Assembly (NCBI RefSeq): GCF_900111775.1
Contig: NZ_FOJJ01000041.1
Location: 1-64,000, forward strand
DNA: 64,000 nt
Source of the DNA: Desulfuromonas acetexigens
GTDB taxonomy: Bacteria > Desulfobacterota > Desulfuromonadia > Desulfuromonadales > Trichloromonadaceae
Reading direction: 5' to 3'
The position numbers were made by a program, and so were the translations under genes. Below are positions 19,945 through 28,304 of the stretch, one piece after another. Within the stretch, counting starts at the first letter, position 1; every line of letters starts with the position of its first letter. Below the pieces are notes generated by a model that was not told where the DNA came from, made no database searches, and saw only the letters and a program-made list of their open reading frames with translations.

Positions 19945-19995
19945 TGCGGAATCCCCAGGATGAACATCCGCCGAAAACCGGCGGAAATGAGTGAT

Positions 19996-20808
19996 TTACA
20001 GAACCAGAAGATCCTTGCTCAGGAGCTTGTCGATGAGCTCATTGGCGGTGCCGACGGGATCGTTCAGGCCGTCGCCGATGATTTCTCCCTTGGCCCGTTC
20101 CGGGGAGAAAATCTTGCTGACCCAGGTCGGCGACCCCTTCAGCCCGACGGTCTTTTCATCCAACTGCAAGACCTGATTGTTCCACAGGGTGATCTCCGCT
20201 TCGGCTGCCGCCAGACGCATGGGGACGGTGGGATAGCGCGGCCGGTTGAGTTCCCGCACCACCGTGATCATCGCCGGCAAGGGCGCCTCGACGATTTCGT
20301 GCCGCCCTTCGAGCTTGCGTCGTACCCGGACCCGGCGGTTCTCGAGATCGAGATGTTCGATGCGGTCGACCAGGGTCAACTGGGTGAACCCGAGGCGGGT
20401 GGCGATGCCGGGGCCGGTCTGGGCGGTATCGCCGTCGATCGTCTGCTTGCCGCAGAAGACCAGGGCCACCTCCTCCGTTTGCCTAAGGCGCTCGATGGCC
20501 GCCGCCAGCACCCGACTCGTCGCCAGGGTGTCGGCGCCGCCGAAGCAGCGGTCGCTGAGCAGGATCGCTTCATCCACCCCCAGGGCGCGGGCTTTGCGCA
20601 AGGTGGCTTCGGCATTGGGCGGGCCCATGGAGAGGGCGGCGACGCGCACACCGAAACGATCCTTGAGCCGCAGGCATTCCTCCAGCGCATGGGTATCGTA
20701 AGGGTTGACGATAAAGGGGATCCCTTCGCGCACCAGGGTGTTGGTGACCGGATCGATCTGCACCTGGGTGGTGTCAGGGACCTGCTTGATACAGGCGACG
20801 ACAAGCAT
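19996..20808 (-). CDS. etfB: Electron transfer flavoprotein beta subunit
   Basis: A 270-residue EtfB. It starts MLVVACIKQVPDT, the classic family N-terminus, and has the nucleotide-binding signature FCGKQTIDGDTAQTGPGIA. The beta subunit binds a nucleotide (AMP or a second flavin) and contacts partner dehydrogenases. It is the first gene of the etfB-etfA-EMO operon. The ATG at 20808 has GGAAC just upstream and matches the family start; the in-frame extension to 20871 is leader sequence. The leader is about 140 nt. Confidence 0.94.
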   Translation of the reverse strand: MLVVACIKQVPDTTQVQIDPVTNTLVREGIPFIVNPYDTHALEECLRLKDRFGVRVAALSMGPPNAEATLRKARALGVDEAILLSDRCFGGADTLATSRVLAAAIERLRQTEEVALVFCGKQTIDGDTAQTGPGIATRLGFTQLTLVDRIEHLDLENRRVRVRRKLEGRHEIVEAPLPAMITVVRELNRPRYPTVPMRLAAAEAEITLWNNQVLQLDEKTVGLKGSPTWVSKIFSPERAKGEIIGDGLNDPVGTANELIDKLLSKDLLVL

Positions 20809-20959
20809 GGGGGTTCCTTTGGCGTGGGGGACAAGAAGACTTCTGGATAAAACAAACAAAACAAGAGACAAAAATCCAGGGGATCAGGGACCCCCATGGA
20901 TGTTGCCGACCGCCGAAGAGGGGGCCGATCCAAACCATTCCTCCAGAGAATGGATTGGG

Positions 20960-20988
20960 ATTATAAAGGATAAGCCGGCGAGGGTCCA
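20960..20988 (-). promoter_or_regulatory. Sigma-70 promoter of the etfBA-EMO operon
   Basis: On the minus strand TGGACC (20988-20983, 4/6) and a perfect TATAAT (20965-20960) are 17 bp apart. Transcription would begin near 20953, giving a ~145-nt leader that starts with a stem-loop containing GGAGG in its loop. Confidence 0.6.
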
Positions 20989-21065
20989 GACTTAACAGCC
21001 GGGCATCCTCGGATAATCGTCATTTTATCGCATGGTTGCCGATCACTTGCACACTCCGGGGACAA

Positions 21066-21105
21066 GACGGCCCAAAAGACCGAAGATCCTTTGGGCCGTC
21101 TTTTT
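21066..21105. terminator. Terminator-like hairpin after valS
   Basis: GACGGCCCAAA (21066-21076) and TTTGGGCCGTC (21090-21100) form an 11-bp perfect stem. The T-run (five T) is on the plus-strand side. For valS on the minus strand only two T follow, so it may act as a 3' stabilising hairpin or stop opposing transcription. Confidence 0.6.
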
Positions 21106-21147
21106 AAGCACCGAGGTGCGAAAAAATCCACCGCACCCGCTACGGGG

Positions 21148-23805
21148 TCAGCGCAACGCCTGAATCTTTTTCAGGCTCTCCTGCAAAATGGTGCGTTTTT
21201 CCTCGGCTTCGGCAAGCTTGGCCCGGTCCTTTTCGAGGACGTGGCGGGGGGCGTTGGCGACAAAATTCTCGTTGGCCAGCTTTTTGGCGAAGAGCTCCAC
21301 ATCCTTCTCGACCTTGGCGATCTCCTTGAGCAGGCGTTTTCCCTCCTCCTCAACATTGATCAAGCCGGCCAGGGGGAGCAGAATCTCCACATCCCCGGCG
21401 ACCTGGGTCGCTGCCTGGGCGGGACGCTCGACACCGACGCCGAAGGTCAGTTCGCCGACCCGAGCCAGGGTCTTGATGTAACCGGCGCCGTCGCGCAGCA
21501 CCGTCGCCGAAGCTTCGCTCTTGCAGTCAAGCACCGCCTGGATCTGCTTGCTCGGCGCCACATCCATCTCGCCGCGAATGTTGCGGATGCCCCTGATCAC
21601 TTCCATGATCAGCTCCATCCCGGCCACGCTCCGCTCCGCGTAGGGCAGACCCTCGCCATCCGGATAGGGGGACTCGACCAGGAAGGTCGTAGGGCGCTGG
21701 CCCGGTAGCGCCTGCCAGATTTCCTCGGTGATGAAGGGCATCAGCGGATGAAGCAGGCGCAGCAGACTTTCCAGCACCAGAAAGAGCACGCTCTGAGCGC
21801 GGCGCTTCACCGCCGGATCATCACCATAGAGATCATCCTTGACCAGTTCGATATACCAGTCGCAGAAGCTGTTCCAGGTAAAGGCGTAAAGGACACTGGC
21901 GGCATCGTTGAACTTGTAGTCGGCCAAAGCCTGATTGGTCTCGCGGGCGGCCTCAGCCAAGCGACAGAGAATCCAGGTGTCGGCCGGCGACAGGTCGAGC
22001 CGGTCGGGATCGATCCCCTCGGGCTCGAAGCCCTCCAGATTCATCAGGGTAAAGCGGCTGGCGTTCCACAATTTGTTGGCGAAGTTGCGGTAGCCGGCGA
22101 TGCGCTCGGTCGAAAGTTTGATATCGCGACCCATGGCGGCGAAGGCGGCGAGGGTGAAGCGGAAGGCGTCGGTGCCGTACTCGTCGATGACGCTCAAAGG
22201 GTCGATGACGTTCCCCTTGGACTTGCTCATCTTCTGTCCCTGGGCATCGCGCACCAGGGCATGGATGTAGACTTCCTTGAAGGGGACCTCGCCCATGAAC
22301 TTGAGGCCCATCATCATCATCCGCGCCACCCAGAAGAAGAGTATGTCGAAGCCGGTGACCAGGCAGGAGGTCGGATAGAACTTCTTCAGCGTTTCGGTAT
22401 TTTCCGGCCAGCCCATGGTCGAGAAGGGCCAGAGGGCTGAAGAGAACCAGGTATCGAGAACGTCCGTCTCCTGGCGCAGCCGGCTGCCGCCGCAGTGGGC
22501 GCAGACGGTCGCGTCCTCGCGGGCGACGGTGATCCCCTCGCAGTCGTCGCAGTACCAGGCGGGGATGCGGTGCCCCCACCAGATCTGCCGACTGATGCAC
22601 CAGTCCTTGATGTTGTACATCCACTCGTAGTAGGTCTTTTCCCACTGCTCGGGGACGATGCGGGTACGACCGTCCTTGACCGCCTCGATGGCCTTCTCGG
22701 CCAGCGGCCCGACATTGACGTACCACTGCTTGCTCATGTACGGCTCGATGACCGTCCGGCAGCGGTAGCACTCCCCCACGGCGTTGCCGTGCTCCTCGAT
22801 CTTCTCCAGCAGCCCTTGCGCTTCGAGATCGGCCACCACCTGCTTGCGTGCAGCGTAGCGTTCCATCCCGTTGTAGGGGCCGCCGTTCTCGTTGACGTTG
22901 CCCGAGGTATCAAAGATGTTGATAAATTCAAGGTTGTGGCGCTTACCGACCTCGAAGTCGTTGAAGTCGTGAGCCGGAGTGATCTTCACCGCGCCGCTGC
23001 CGAATTCGCGGTCGACGTAATCGTCAGCGATGATCGGGATCTCACGGTTCACCAGGGGCAGCAAGACGGTCTTGCCAATCAGGTCGGCATAACGCTCGTC
23101 CTCGGGATTGACCGCCACCGCCGTATCGCCGAGCATCGTCTCCGGACGGGTGGTGGCCACGACCAGGACGCGGTCGCTCCCCACCACCGGATAGCGCAGA
23201 TGCCAGAGATTGCCTTTTTTATCCTCGTGTTCCACTTCCAGGTCGGAAAGGGCGGTGTGACAACGGGGACACCAGTTGATCAGGCGGTTGTCCCGATAGA
23301 TCAGGCCATCCTCGTAAAGGCTGACGAAGACCTCGCGCACGGCCCGGGAAAGTCCCTCGTCCATGGTGAAGCGTTCCCGCTCCCAGTCGCAGGAGGCACC
23401 GAGACGCTTGAGCTGATTGATGATCTGTCCGCCGGACTCGGAGCGCCATTGCCAGACCCGCTCGACAAAGGCCTCGCGCCCCAGTTCGTGACGGTCCTTC
23501 CCTTCGGCGGCGAGCTGTTTTTCCACCACGTTCTGGGTGGCGATACCGGCGTGGTCGGTGCCGGGCATCCACAGCGTTTCATGGCCGCTCATACGCTTCC
23601 AGCGCACCAGAATGTCTTGCAGGGTGTTGTTCAGGGCATGCCCCATGTGCAGCACCCCGGTGACGTTGGGCGGGGGGATGACGATGGAGTAATGAGGCTT
23701 GGGGGAGTGTTCGTCGGCGCGGAAGCAGCCCTGGCTTTCCCAGGCTTGATACCATTTCTTCTCGACGTCGCGGGGTTCGTATCCTTTGGGCAGATGGGTT
23801 TCCAT
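21148..23805 (-). CDS. valS: Valyl-tRNA synthetase
   Basis: An 885-residue class I aminoacyl-tRNA synthetase. The HIGH-type motif HMGH is at residues 53-56 in PPPNVTGVLHMGH, the CP1 editing domain contains GDTAVAVNPEDERY, and the KMSKS loop lies near residue 525. The tRNA anticodon-binding domain follows, and a C-terminal coiled coil (VEEEGKRLLKEIAKVEKDVE) is typical of ValRS. The ATG at 23805 has AGGAAGGA about 13 bases upstream and gives the standard start METHLPKGYEP. It is a single transcription unit flanked by hairpins. Confidence 0.97.
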   Translation of the reverse strand: METHLPKGYEPRDVEKKWYQAWESQGCFRADEHSPKPHYSIVIPPPNVTGVLHMGHALNNTLQDILVRWKRMSGHETLWMPGTDHAGIATQNVVEKQLAAEGKDRHELGREAFVERVWQWRSESGGQIINQLKRLGASCDWERERFTMDEGLSRAVREVFVSLYEDGLIYRDNRLINWCPRCHTALSDLEVEHEDKKGNLWHLRYPVVGSDRVLVVATTRPETMLGDTAVAVNPEDERYADLIGKTVLLPLVNREIPIIADDYVDREFGSGAVKITPAHDFNDFEVGKRHNLEFINIFDTSGNVNENGGPYNGMERYAARKQVVADLEAQGLLEKIEEHGNAVGECYRCRTVIEPYMSKQWYVNVGPLAEKAIEAVKDGRTRIVPEQWEKTYYEWMYNIKDWCISRQIWWGHRIPAWYCDDCEGITVAREDATVCAHCGGSRLRQETDVLDTWFSSALWPFSTMGWPENTETLKKFYPTSCLVTGFDILFFWVARMMMMGLKFMGEVPFKEVYIHALVRDAQGQKMSKSKGNVIDPLSVIDEYGTDAFRFTLAAFAAMGRDIKLSTERIAGYRNFANKLWNASRFTLMNLEGFEPEGIDPDRLDLSPADTWILCRLAEAARETNQALADYKFNDAASVLYAFTWNSFCDWYIELVKDDLYGDDPAVKRRAQSVLFLVLESLLRLLHPLMPFITEEIWQALPGQRPTTFLVESPYPDGEGLPYAERSVAGMELIMEVIRGIRNIRGEMDVAPSKQIQAVLDCKSEASATVLRDGAGYIKTLARVGELTFGVGVERPAQAATQVAGDVEILLPLAGLINVEEEGKRLLKEIAKVEKDVELFAKKLANENFVANAPRHVLEKDRAKLAEAEEKRTILQESLKKIQALR

Positions 23806-23866
23806 GGACGCTGCGTCCTTCCTGCGTATTAAATTTTTATCCGACCTGTGGGGCGGAGTTGCGAGT

Positions 23867-23902
23867 AAAAAAAGGAATGGGGATTTTAACCATCCCCATT
23901 CC
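23867..23902 (-). terminator. Intrinsic terminator after the receiver-domain gene
   Basis: On the minus strand GGAATGGGGAT and ATCCCCATTCC pair around TTTAACC (plus-strand reading), followed by seven T residues. It separates the chemosensory cluster from valS. Confidence 0.9.
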
Positions 23903-23946
23903 ATCCGTCAACCGGCGATCGCCGTCACTGCGTCAAGCGATGTATT

Positions 23947-25506
23947 TCAGCCCGATTGCTCCGCCTCGGCCTTGATCTGACGCAGTTCATCCTTGATCAG
24001 ACTTTCGGCCAGGTCGGGCACGATTTCCCAGGCGATCTTTTCGAGAATGGTACCGGCCAGTCGCTCGATCACCGTACCGGCGACGCGCTCGACAATGCGC
24101 TCCAGTTCGGCTTCGCTCAACTCCCGCACCCGCTCTTCGACGGCTTCCGCCGCCACGGGAGCGACAACCGGCGCAGGCGCTTCGATTGCGGACGGCTCCG
24201 CGACCGGTTCCTCAGGCAATTCGCCAGCAGTGGCGAAAAAGGGTTCCGTCGCGATCGGAGTCTCTTCGGCAAACTCAACGGCCGGCATGTCCGGCTCCAG
24301 ACTCAGGGCGTCGTCCTCCTGGACGCTTTCGGTCTCAGCCAAACCCTCAGCCTCGAACTCGGGCTCTTCGGTGGAAAAGACAAAGTCATCCTCTTCCGCC
24401 ACCGAGGCTTCACCAATGATCGCCGTCTCCAAAGCGGACTCTGTCACGTCCTCGGACTCAGGCGCAGCGGCAAGGGAAACGGGCTCATCCTCGAAAGCAA
24501 AAATGTCCTCGGCCAAGGGCGGAAGATCTTCGTCGGCAGCCAGGTCTGACGCCTCCTCCGGAACGAAGACGAAATCATCCTCGGCGGCCGGGGCTTCGAC
24601 GACCGTCTCACCCTCCAGGATATCACCCTCGTCGAGAGCCAGAATATCCTCCTCGGCCAGCTCCATCACCTCGTCTTCTTCGCTCAGGCCGACCACCTCT
24701 TCTGCAGCCCCCCCCTCGTCGATGGCGGGAGCGGCGGGCGCGTCCATCTCCGCCCAGACATCCTCCGAAAGCTCGCTGGCGGCGGGTTCGTCGGACGCCG
24801 GGGCCAGATCTTCTTCGACCAAGGAGACGTCACTCCAGATATCCTCAGCCGCCTCAGCCTCCGGCGGAGCGGCAGACGCCTCGGTTTCGTCGGTGAAAAT
24901 AGCGCCGAAATCGACCTCTTGGGAAGCTGCGGCGGCAGCAGGCTCCGCCGCCGGTGCGGCCTCGGAATCCTCCAGTTCGGTCCAGATATCCGCTTCCACC
25001 TCGGGTTCGGAAGCGGAAATGGGCGCTGCCTCTGGCATGGCTGCGGGAGCCGCTGCCGACTCAGGCGCGGCCTCGGCCACCGGCGCGACGGGCTCGTCCG
25101 GTGCGGTAGGGGCTTTAGGCTCGGCCGGTGCAGCCCAGGCCTTGTCGAGCAGCTCCTTGACGCGGCTGATCAGGGTCTGGGATTCGAAAGGCTTGGCAAT
25201 CCAGCCATCGGCGCCGCAGGCTTGGGCCTTGGCTTCATCGAAAGGTTCGAAGGTGCCGGTGAGCAAAAGGACCGGAACCCCAGCCAGGGAGGGGTCGGCC
25301 TTGACCGCCGCGCAAAGCTCGTAACCGTTCTTCCCGGGCATGAAGACGTCGGCGAGAATCAGGTCGGGACGATCGCTTCTGGCCTTTTCCAAAGCGGCAT
25401 CCCCGTTGTCGGCGACGGCGAGGTTGTAATCTTCGTTGACGAAGGTGATGCCAATGACCTTCTGAATCGTAACACTGTCGTCGGCCAGTAACAGTTTCCT
25501 GCTCAT
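23947..25506 (-). CDS. Receiver-domain protein with long acidic Ala/Glu linker
   Basis: A 519-residue protein. Residues 1-120 form a CheY-like receiver with Asp9/Asp10, phospho-acceptor Asp53 in LADVFMPGKNGYE, Thr in LLLTGTF, and the Lys in IAKPF. A ~330-residue low-complexity segment very rich in Ala, Glu and Asp follows. A short conserved-looking amphipathic helical tail (SEAELERIVERVAGTVIERL, then EKIAWEIVPDLAESLIKDEL) ends the protein. The layout recalls deltaproteobacterial FrzS-type response regulators, in which the linker and tail direct localisation. It is the third gene of a cwcw-like CheW-CheW-receiver operon, starting directly at the end of the upstream CheW gene. Confidence 0.8.
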   Translation of the reverse strand: MSRKLLLADDSVTIQKVIGITFVNEDYNLAVADNGDAALEKARSDRPDLILADVFMPGKNGYELCAAVKADPSLAGVPVLLLTGTFEPFDEAKAQACGADGWIAKPFESQTLISRVKELLDKAWAAPAEPKAPTAPDEPVAPVAEAAPESAAAPAAMPEAAPISASEPEVEADIWTELEDSEAAPAAEPAAAAASQEVDFGAIFTDETEASAAPPEAEAAEDIWSDVSLVEEDLAPASDEPAASELSEDVWAEMDAPAAPAIDEGGAAEEVVGLSEEDEVMELAEEDILALDEGDILEGETVVEAPAAEDDFVFVPEEASDLAADEDLPPLAEDIFAFEDEPVSLAAAPESEDVTESALETAIIGEASVAEEDDFVFSTEEPEFEAEGLAETESVQEDDALSLEPDMPAVEFAEETPIATEPFFATAGELPEEPVAEPSAIEAPAPVVAPVAAEAVEERVRELSEAELERIVERVAGTVIERLAGTILEKIAWEIVPDLAESLIKDELRQIKAEAEQSG

Positions 25507-25965
25507 TCAAACCTCCTGATTCCCCGGTGGGGAAGGTTGCCGGAAATCCCAGCGGGACAGCTCCGCGACAATCCGTTCGATATCCAAAAGAAGATAGGGG
25601 ACCTGGTCATAAAGCACCTGCCGTCCCTCGTTTTTACCGGCGTCGGAAAGGCCGGGCGTTGCAAACCGCTCCGGAGCCGGGACGCGGGGGACGGCATCGG
25701 CCGACAGGGCCACCCGCCCCCAGGAAACGGCACAGATAAGGGCAAAGGCGGAGACCGTCGCGGGCGAATCTTTCGCGGCGAGGCGCAACAGGGGAAGGGC
25801 CTCACCGTCATGAACCACCATTCCCGCCACGTGCGGCGGCAACAGGGGTAAAAAACGAACCTTCGGCAGAGGAATTACCGCCAGAACATCCGCCAGAGGG
25901 AGGGCGAAAGCACCGTCCCGGTTGCGGAAGAACACAAGCCGATTGCTCAGATCCCGCGCCGACAT
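25507..25965 (-). CDS. CheW-like scaffold protein
   Basis: A ~152-residue CheW-domain protein (VFFRNRDGAFALPLADVLAVIPLP, then HVAGMVVHDGEALPLLRLA). CheW proteins link chemoreceptors to the CheA kinase. The sequence is a diverged form with a short C-terminal extension. The ATG at 25965 overlaps the end of the preceding CheW gene by 19 bp, and an upstream in-frame start at 25989 is possible. No CheA or receptor gene lies in the window, so its kinase partner must be elsewhere. Confidence 0.75.
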   Translation of the reverse strand: MSARDLSNRLVFFRNRDGAFALPLADVLAVIPLPKVRFLPLLPPHVAGMVVHDGEALPLLRLAAKDSPATVSAFALICAVSWGRVALSADAVPRVPAPERFATPGLSDAGKNEGRQVLYDQVPYLLLDIERIVAELSRWDFRQPSPPGNQEV

Positions 25966-26384
25966 TGTTCCAACCAAAGAGCGTCGCAACGAACCAGCAG
26001 CTCGTCCCGCCAGAGCTCCACATCGCCATAGGGTCGGGGGCCGGGAAGGCGGGACAAGAGCGGCGCCGAACAGCGCGTGAAGGCCGAAACCGGATAAACC
26101 CCCAGCACAGAGTCGATGGGAGCGGCCCAGTTGCCCCGTTCCCCCGCCAGCACCAGATATTTCACCGATGCCTCACGACGGGGGTTGTCGGGCAACCGAA
26201 AAAGTCGCCTCAGGTTGACCACGGGGATCTCGCCGTCGCGAAACGGGAGCATGGCCGGCGGCACATCGGCGGCGAAAAGTTCCCGGGAATCTTCCTCGCG
26301 GATTTCCAGCAGATCCTCCGCGGCCAGGGAGAAGCCGACCTCTCCCAGGCGGAAAACCAGGGACATGGCGGTGGAACTGGACAT
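25947..26384 (-). CDS. CheW-like scaffold protein
   Basis: A ~145-residue CheW-domain protein (LVFRLGEVGFSLAAEDLLEI, then AMLPFRDGEIPVVNLRRLF, then APIDSVLGVYPVSAF). The ATG at 26384 has GGAGG five bases upstream; a GTG at 26390 would overlap that site and is less likely. It is the first gene of the CheW-CheW-receiver set on the minus strand. Two adjacent diverged CheW copies suggest they serve a non-flagellar chemosensory array, which is inference. Confidence 0.78.
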   Translation of the reverse strand: MSSSTAMSLVFRLGEVGFSLAAEDLLEIREEDSRELFAADVPPAMLPFRDGEIPVVNLRRLFRLPDNPRREASVKYLVLAGERGNWAAPIDSVLGVYPVSAFTRCSAPLLSRLPGPRPYGDVELWRDELLVRCDALWLEQCRRGI

Positions 26385-26509
26385 GCTCACCTCCCCGCGC
26401 TCAGACCTGCGACGGCTTCTGCAAAAGCCGCCAAATTAGCTGAAACGCTACCATAGGGGCTCCCGGAGTGTCAAGAGGAGCAACTGGAAAATTCAATAGG
26501 TTAGGCGAT

Positions 26510-27550
26510 TTAGAAGAGTTTCCAGGGCTGCGGCAGAAAGAGCCGATGATAAAGATTAATGGCATAGCGATCGGTCATGCCGGCGAGAAAATCCGCTACC
26601 GAAACTTCACGACAGTCCCCCGGCAATCGACGGCCGCCATGAGCCGTCAGCGCCTCTTCGTTTTCCATGAAAAAGAGAAAAAGTTCGCGCAGAATGCGTG
26701 CGGCCTTGGCGAAATCCTCGTGTACGCTCGGTGCCTGGTAGACGTGGTCATAGAGCCAGTCCCGCAGATCGGTGACGGCTTCGGCCAGAGGATCGGAGAG
26801 GCGGATCTCCCCCCCGTCCGCGGCCAGGGAATGTTGGATGATGTCGTTGACCATGGTCCGAATCCGCCGGGAGTGGGTCTCCCCCAATACGGCGATGATC
26901 CGCCCGGGGATCTGACCGCTCTTCACCAGTCCCGCGCGCAGGGCGTCATCCAGGTCGTGATTGACATAAGCGATGATATCGGCCAGGCGGACGATGCGCC
27001 CTTCGAGAGTGACGGCCCGCACCGCCGGATCGGCCCCCTGAATCGGCCCCTGTCCCTTGGAATGTTTGAGGATGCCGTCGCGCACCTCGAAGGTCAGGTT
27101 CAATCCCGCCCCGTCTTTTTCCAGCACGTCGACCACCCGCAGGCTCTGCCGCACATGGTGAAAACCGCCCGGCACGAGCTCGTTGAGTACCCGCTCGCCG
27201 GCATGCCCAAAGGGGGTGTGACCGAGGTCGTGTCCCAGCGCGATGGCCTCTGTCAGATCTTCGTTGAGAGCCAGGGCGCGGGCAACGGTCCGGGCGATCT
27301 GGGAAACCTCCAGAGTGTGGGTCAGCCGGGTCCGATAATGATCCCCTTCCGGCGCGAGAAAGACCTGGGTTTTGTGTTTCAGGCGCCGAAAAGATTTACA
27401 GTGCAGTATACGGTCCCGATCATGCTGAAAGGCGGTTCTGATTGTACAGGATTCTTCCGGACGGGAACGCCCAACACTTTCTTTACTGCGGCAGGCGTGC
27501 CCGGACAAAAATCGATCTTCCCGCTCCTCAAGCAAACAACGTATATTCAT
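26510..27550 (-). CDS. dGTPase-like HD-domain triphosphohydrolase
   Basis: A 346-residue metal-dependent HD hydrolase of the deoxyguanosinetriphosphate triphosphohydrolase-like family. The metal site is visible as R-L-T-H-T-L-E-V-S-Q and ALGHDLGHTPFGHAGE, with a later DIIAYVNHDLDDAL motif. Such enzymes split dNTPs into nucleoside and triphosphate and control dNTP pools. The start is taken as ATG 27550 (MNIRCLLEERE) with AGAGGG upstream; an earlier TTG at 27598 is less likely. It stands alone on the minus strand. Confidence 0.88.
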   Translation of the reverse strand: MNIRCLLEEREDRFLSGHACRSKESVGRSRPEESCTIRTAFQHDRDRILHCKSFRRLKHKTQVFLAPEGDHYRTRLTHTLEVSQIARTVARALALNEDLTEAIALGHDLGHTPFGHAGERVLNELVPGGFHHVRQSLRVVDVLEKDGAGLNLTFEVRDGILKHSKGQGPIQGADPAVRAVTLEGRIVRLADIIAYVNHDLDDALRAGLVKSGQIPGRIIAVLGETHSRRIRTMVNDIIQHSLAADGGEIRLSDPLAEAVTDLRDWLYDHVYQAPSVHEDFAKAARILRELFLFFMENEEALTAHGGRRLPGDCREVSVADFLAGMTDRYAINLYHRLFLPQPWKLF

Positions 27551-27697
27551 GACCGCCCTCTTCCCATTCAAACTATGTTTGTGAAAATAGCCGTCCAACC
27601 AACCTTAAACCGTGAAAAATTTTCGCCTCAACCATAGCGATCCGGATCATCAGGAGAAGGTTCGGGAACACGGAAAAAGCATTCTTATCGGCAACCG

Positions 27698-27711
27698 CTC
27701 GTGTTTACGAG
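27698..27711. repeat. Small inverted repeat upstream of MucR gene
   Basis: CTCGT-GTTT-ACGAG, in an intergenic stretch whose 3' part (27710-27790) is strikingly A/T-rich compared with the GC-rich surroundings. Ros/MucR proteins bind A/T-rich DNA, so this is where autoregulation would be sought. Confidence 0.3.
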
Positions 27712-27804
27712 AAAATCTTCTTGCTTTTATCATTGAATATTGTATTAGTAACATAATTTATTTTTGACAAACACCACAATAACCGATTGCCCAGGAGGAA
27801 AGAC

Positions 27805-28242
27805 ATGGCGACATTGCTGGAAATGGCGGCTGAAATCGTAGCTGCCCATGCCTCGACAACGACGATGACTAAAGAAGAACTGATGACCGAACTGGTTGAA
27901 CTGCACAAGACCCTCGGTGCCCTGGAAAAAGGCGAAACGCCGGCTGTCGAAGGGGCCGTGGCCGATGCGGAAGCCGCCGCACCTGTCATTTCTTTAAAAA
28001 AAGCCTTTGGCAAAGACAAAGTCACCTGCATGATCTGCGGCAAGGAAATGAAAACCCTGGCCCGTCATCTCAAGACCGCCCACGACCTCAAACCCACGGA
28101 ATACCGTAAGCAGTTCGGCATCCCCAGCAAGCAGCCCCTGGCGGCCCGTAACTACTCGGAAAGCCGTCGGGCAATGGCCGTGGAACGCGGCCTCGGCGAC
28201 AACCTCGCCAAGGCCCGCGCCGCCCGCGGCAAAAAGAAGTAG
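27805..28242 (+). CDS. MucR/Ros-family zinc-finger transcriptional regulator
   Basis: A 145-residue regulator. The N-terminal half is helical, with an unusual Ala/Glu-rich insert. The C-terminal half carries the Ros/MucR C2H2-type zinc finger (CMICGKEMKTLARHLKTAH, with Cys-x2-Cys and His-x4-His), followed by the family motif LKPTEYRKQFGIP and a basic tail. MucR proteins are nucleoid-associated-like repressors of surface polysaccharide, motility and virulence genes in alphaproteobacteria. A consensus AGGAGG is 7 bases before the ATG at 27805. The A/T-rich upstream region suggests autoregulation. Confidence 0.9.
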   Translation: MATLLEMAAEIVAAHASTTTMTKEELMTELVELHKTLGALEKGETPAVEGAVADAEAAAPVISLKKAFGKDKVTCMICGKEMKTLARHLKTAHDLKPTEYRKQFGIPSKQPLAARNYSESRRAMAVERGLGDNLAKARAARGKKK

Positions 28243-28268
28243 CCAACGCTAAAAGAACTGTTTTTCAC

Positions 28269-28299
28269 GAAAAAAGCGCCCGAATGGGCGCTTTTTTCG
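28269..28299. terminator. Bidirectional terminator after MucR gene
   Basis: AAAAAAGCGCCC and GGGCGCTTTTTT flank GAAT. It serves the MucR gene and the convergent DUF2914 gene. Confidence 0.93.
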
Positions 28300-28304
28300 T
28301 TTCA

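Larger units (their letters stand above)
20809..21147. other. 339-bp intergenic region between valS and etfB
   Basis: It contains the predicted etfB promoter (20960-20988), a hairpin at the predicted transcript start (CCATTC-TCTGGAG-GAATGG on the minus strand, 20937-20955), a purine-poor unstructured leader, and a terminator-like hairpin near valS (21066-21105). No coding sequence is supported. Confidence 0.6.

Noticed and set aside
18583-20850. 755-codon open frame opposite etfA/etfB
   Set aside because: Antisense shadow of two clear genes with no recognisable motifs.
24000-25100. Repeats inside the receiver-protein gene as a tandem array
   Set aside because: The Ala/Glu-rich coding region is low-complexity but has no fixed-length unit, so it is not a repeat array or CRISPR.
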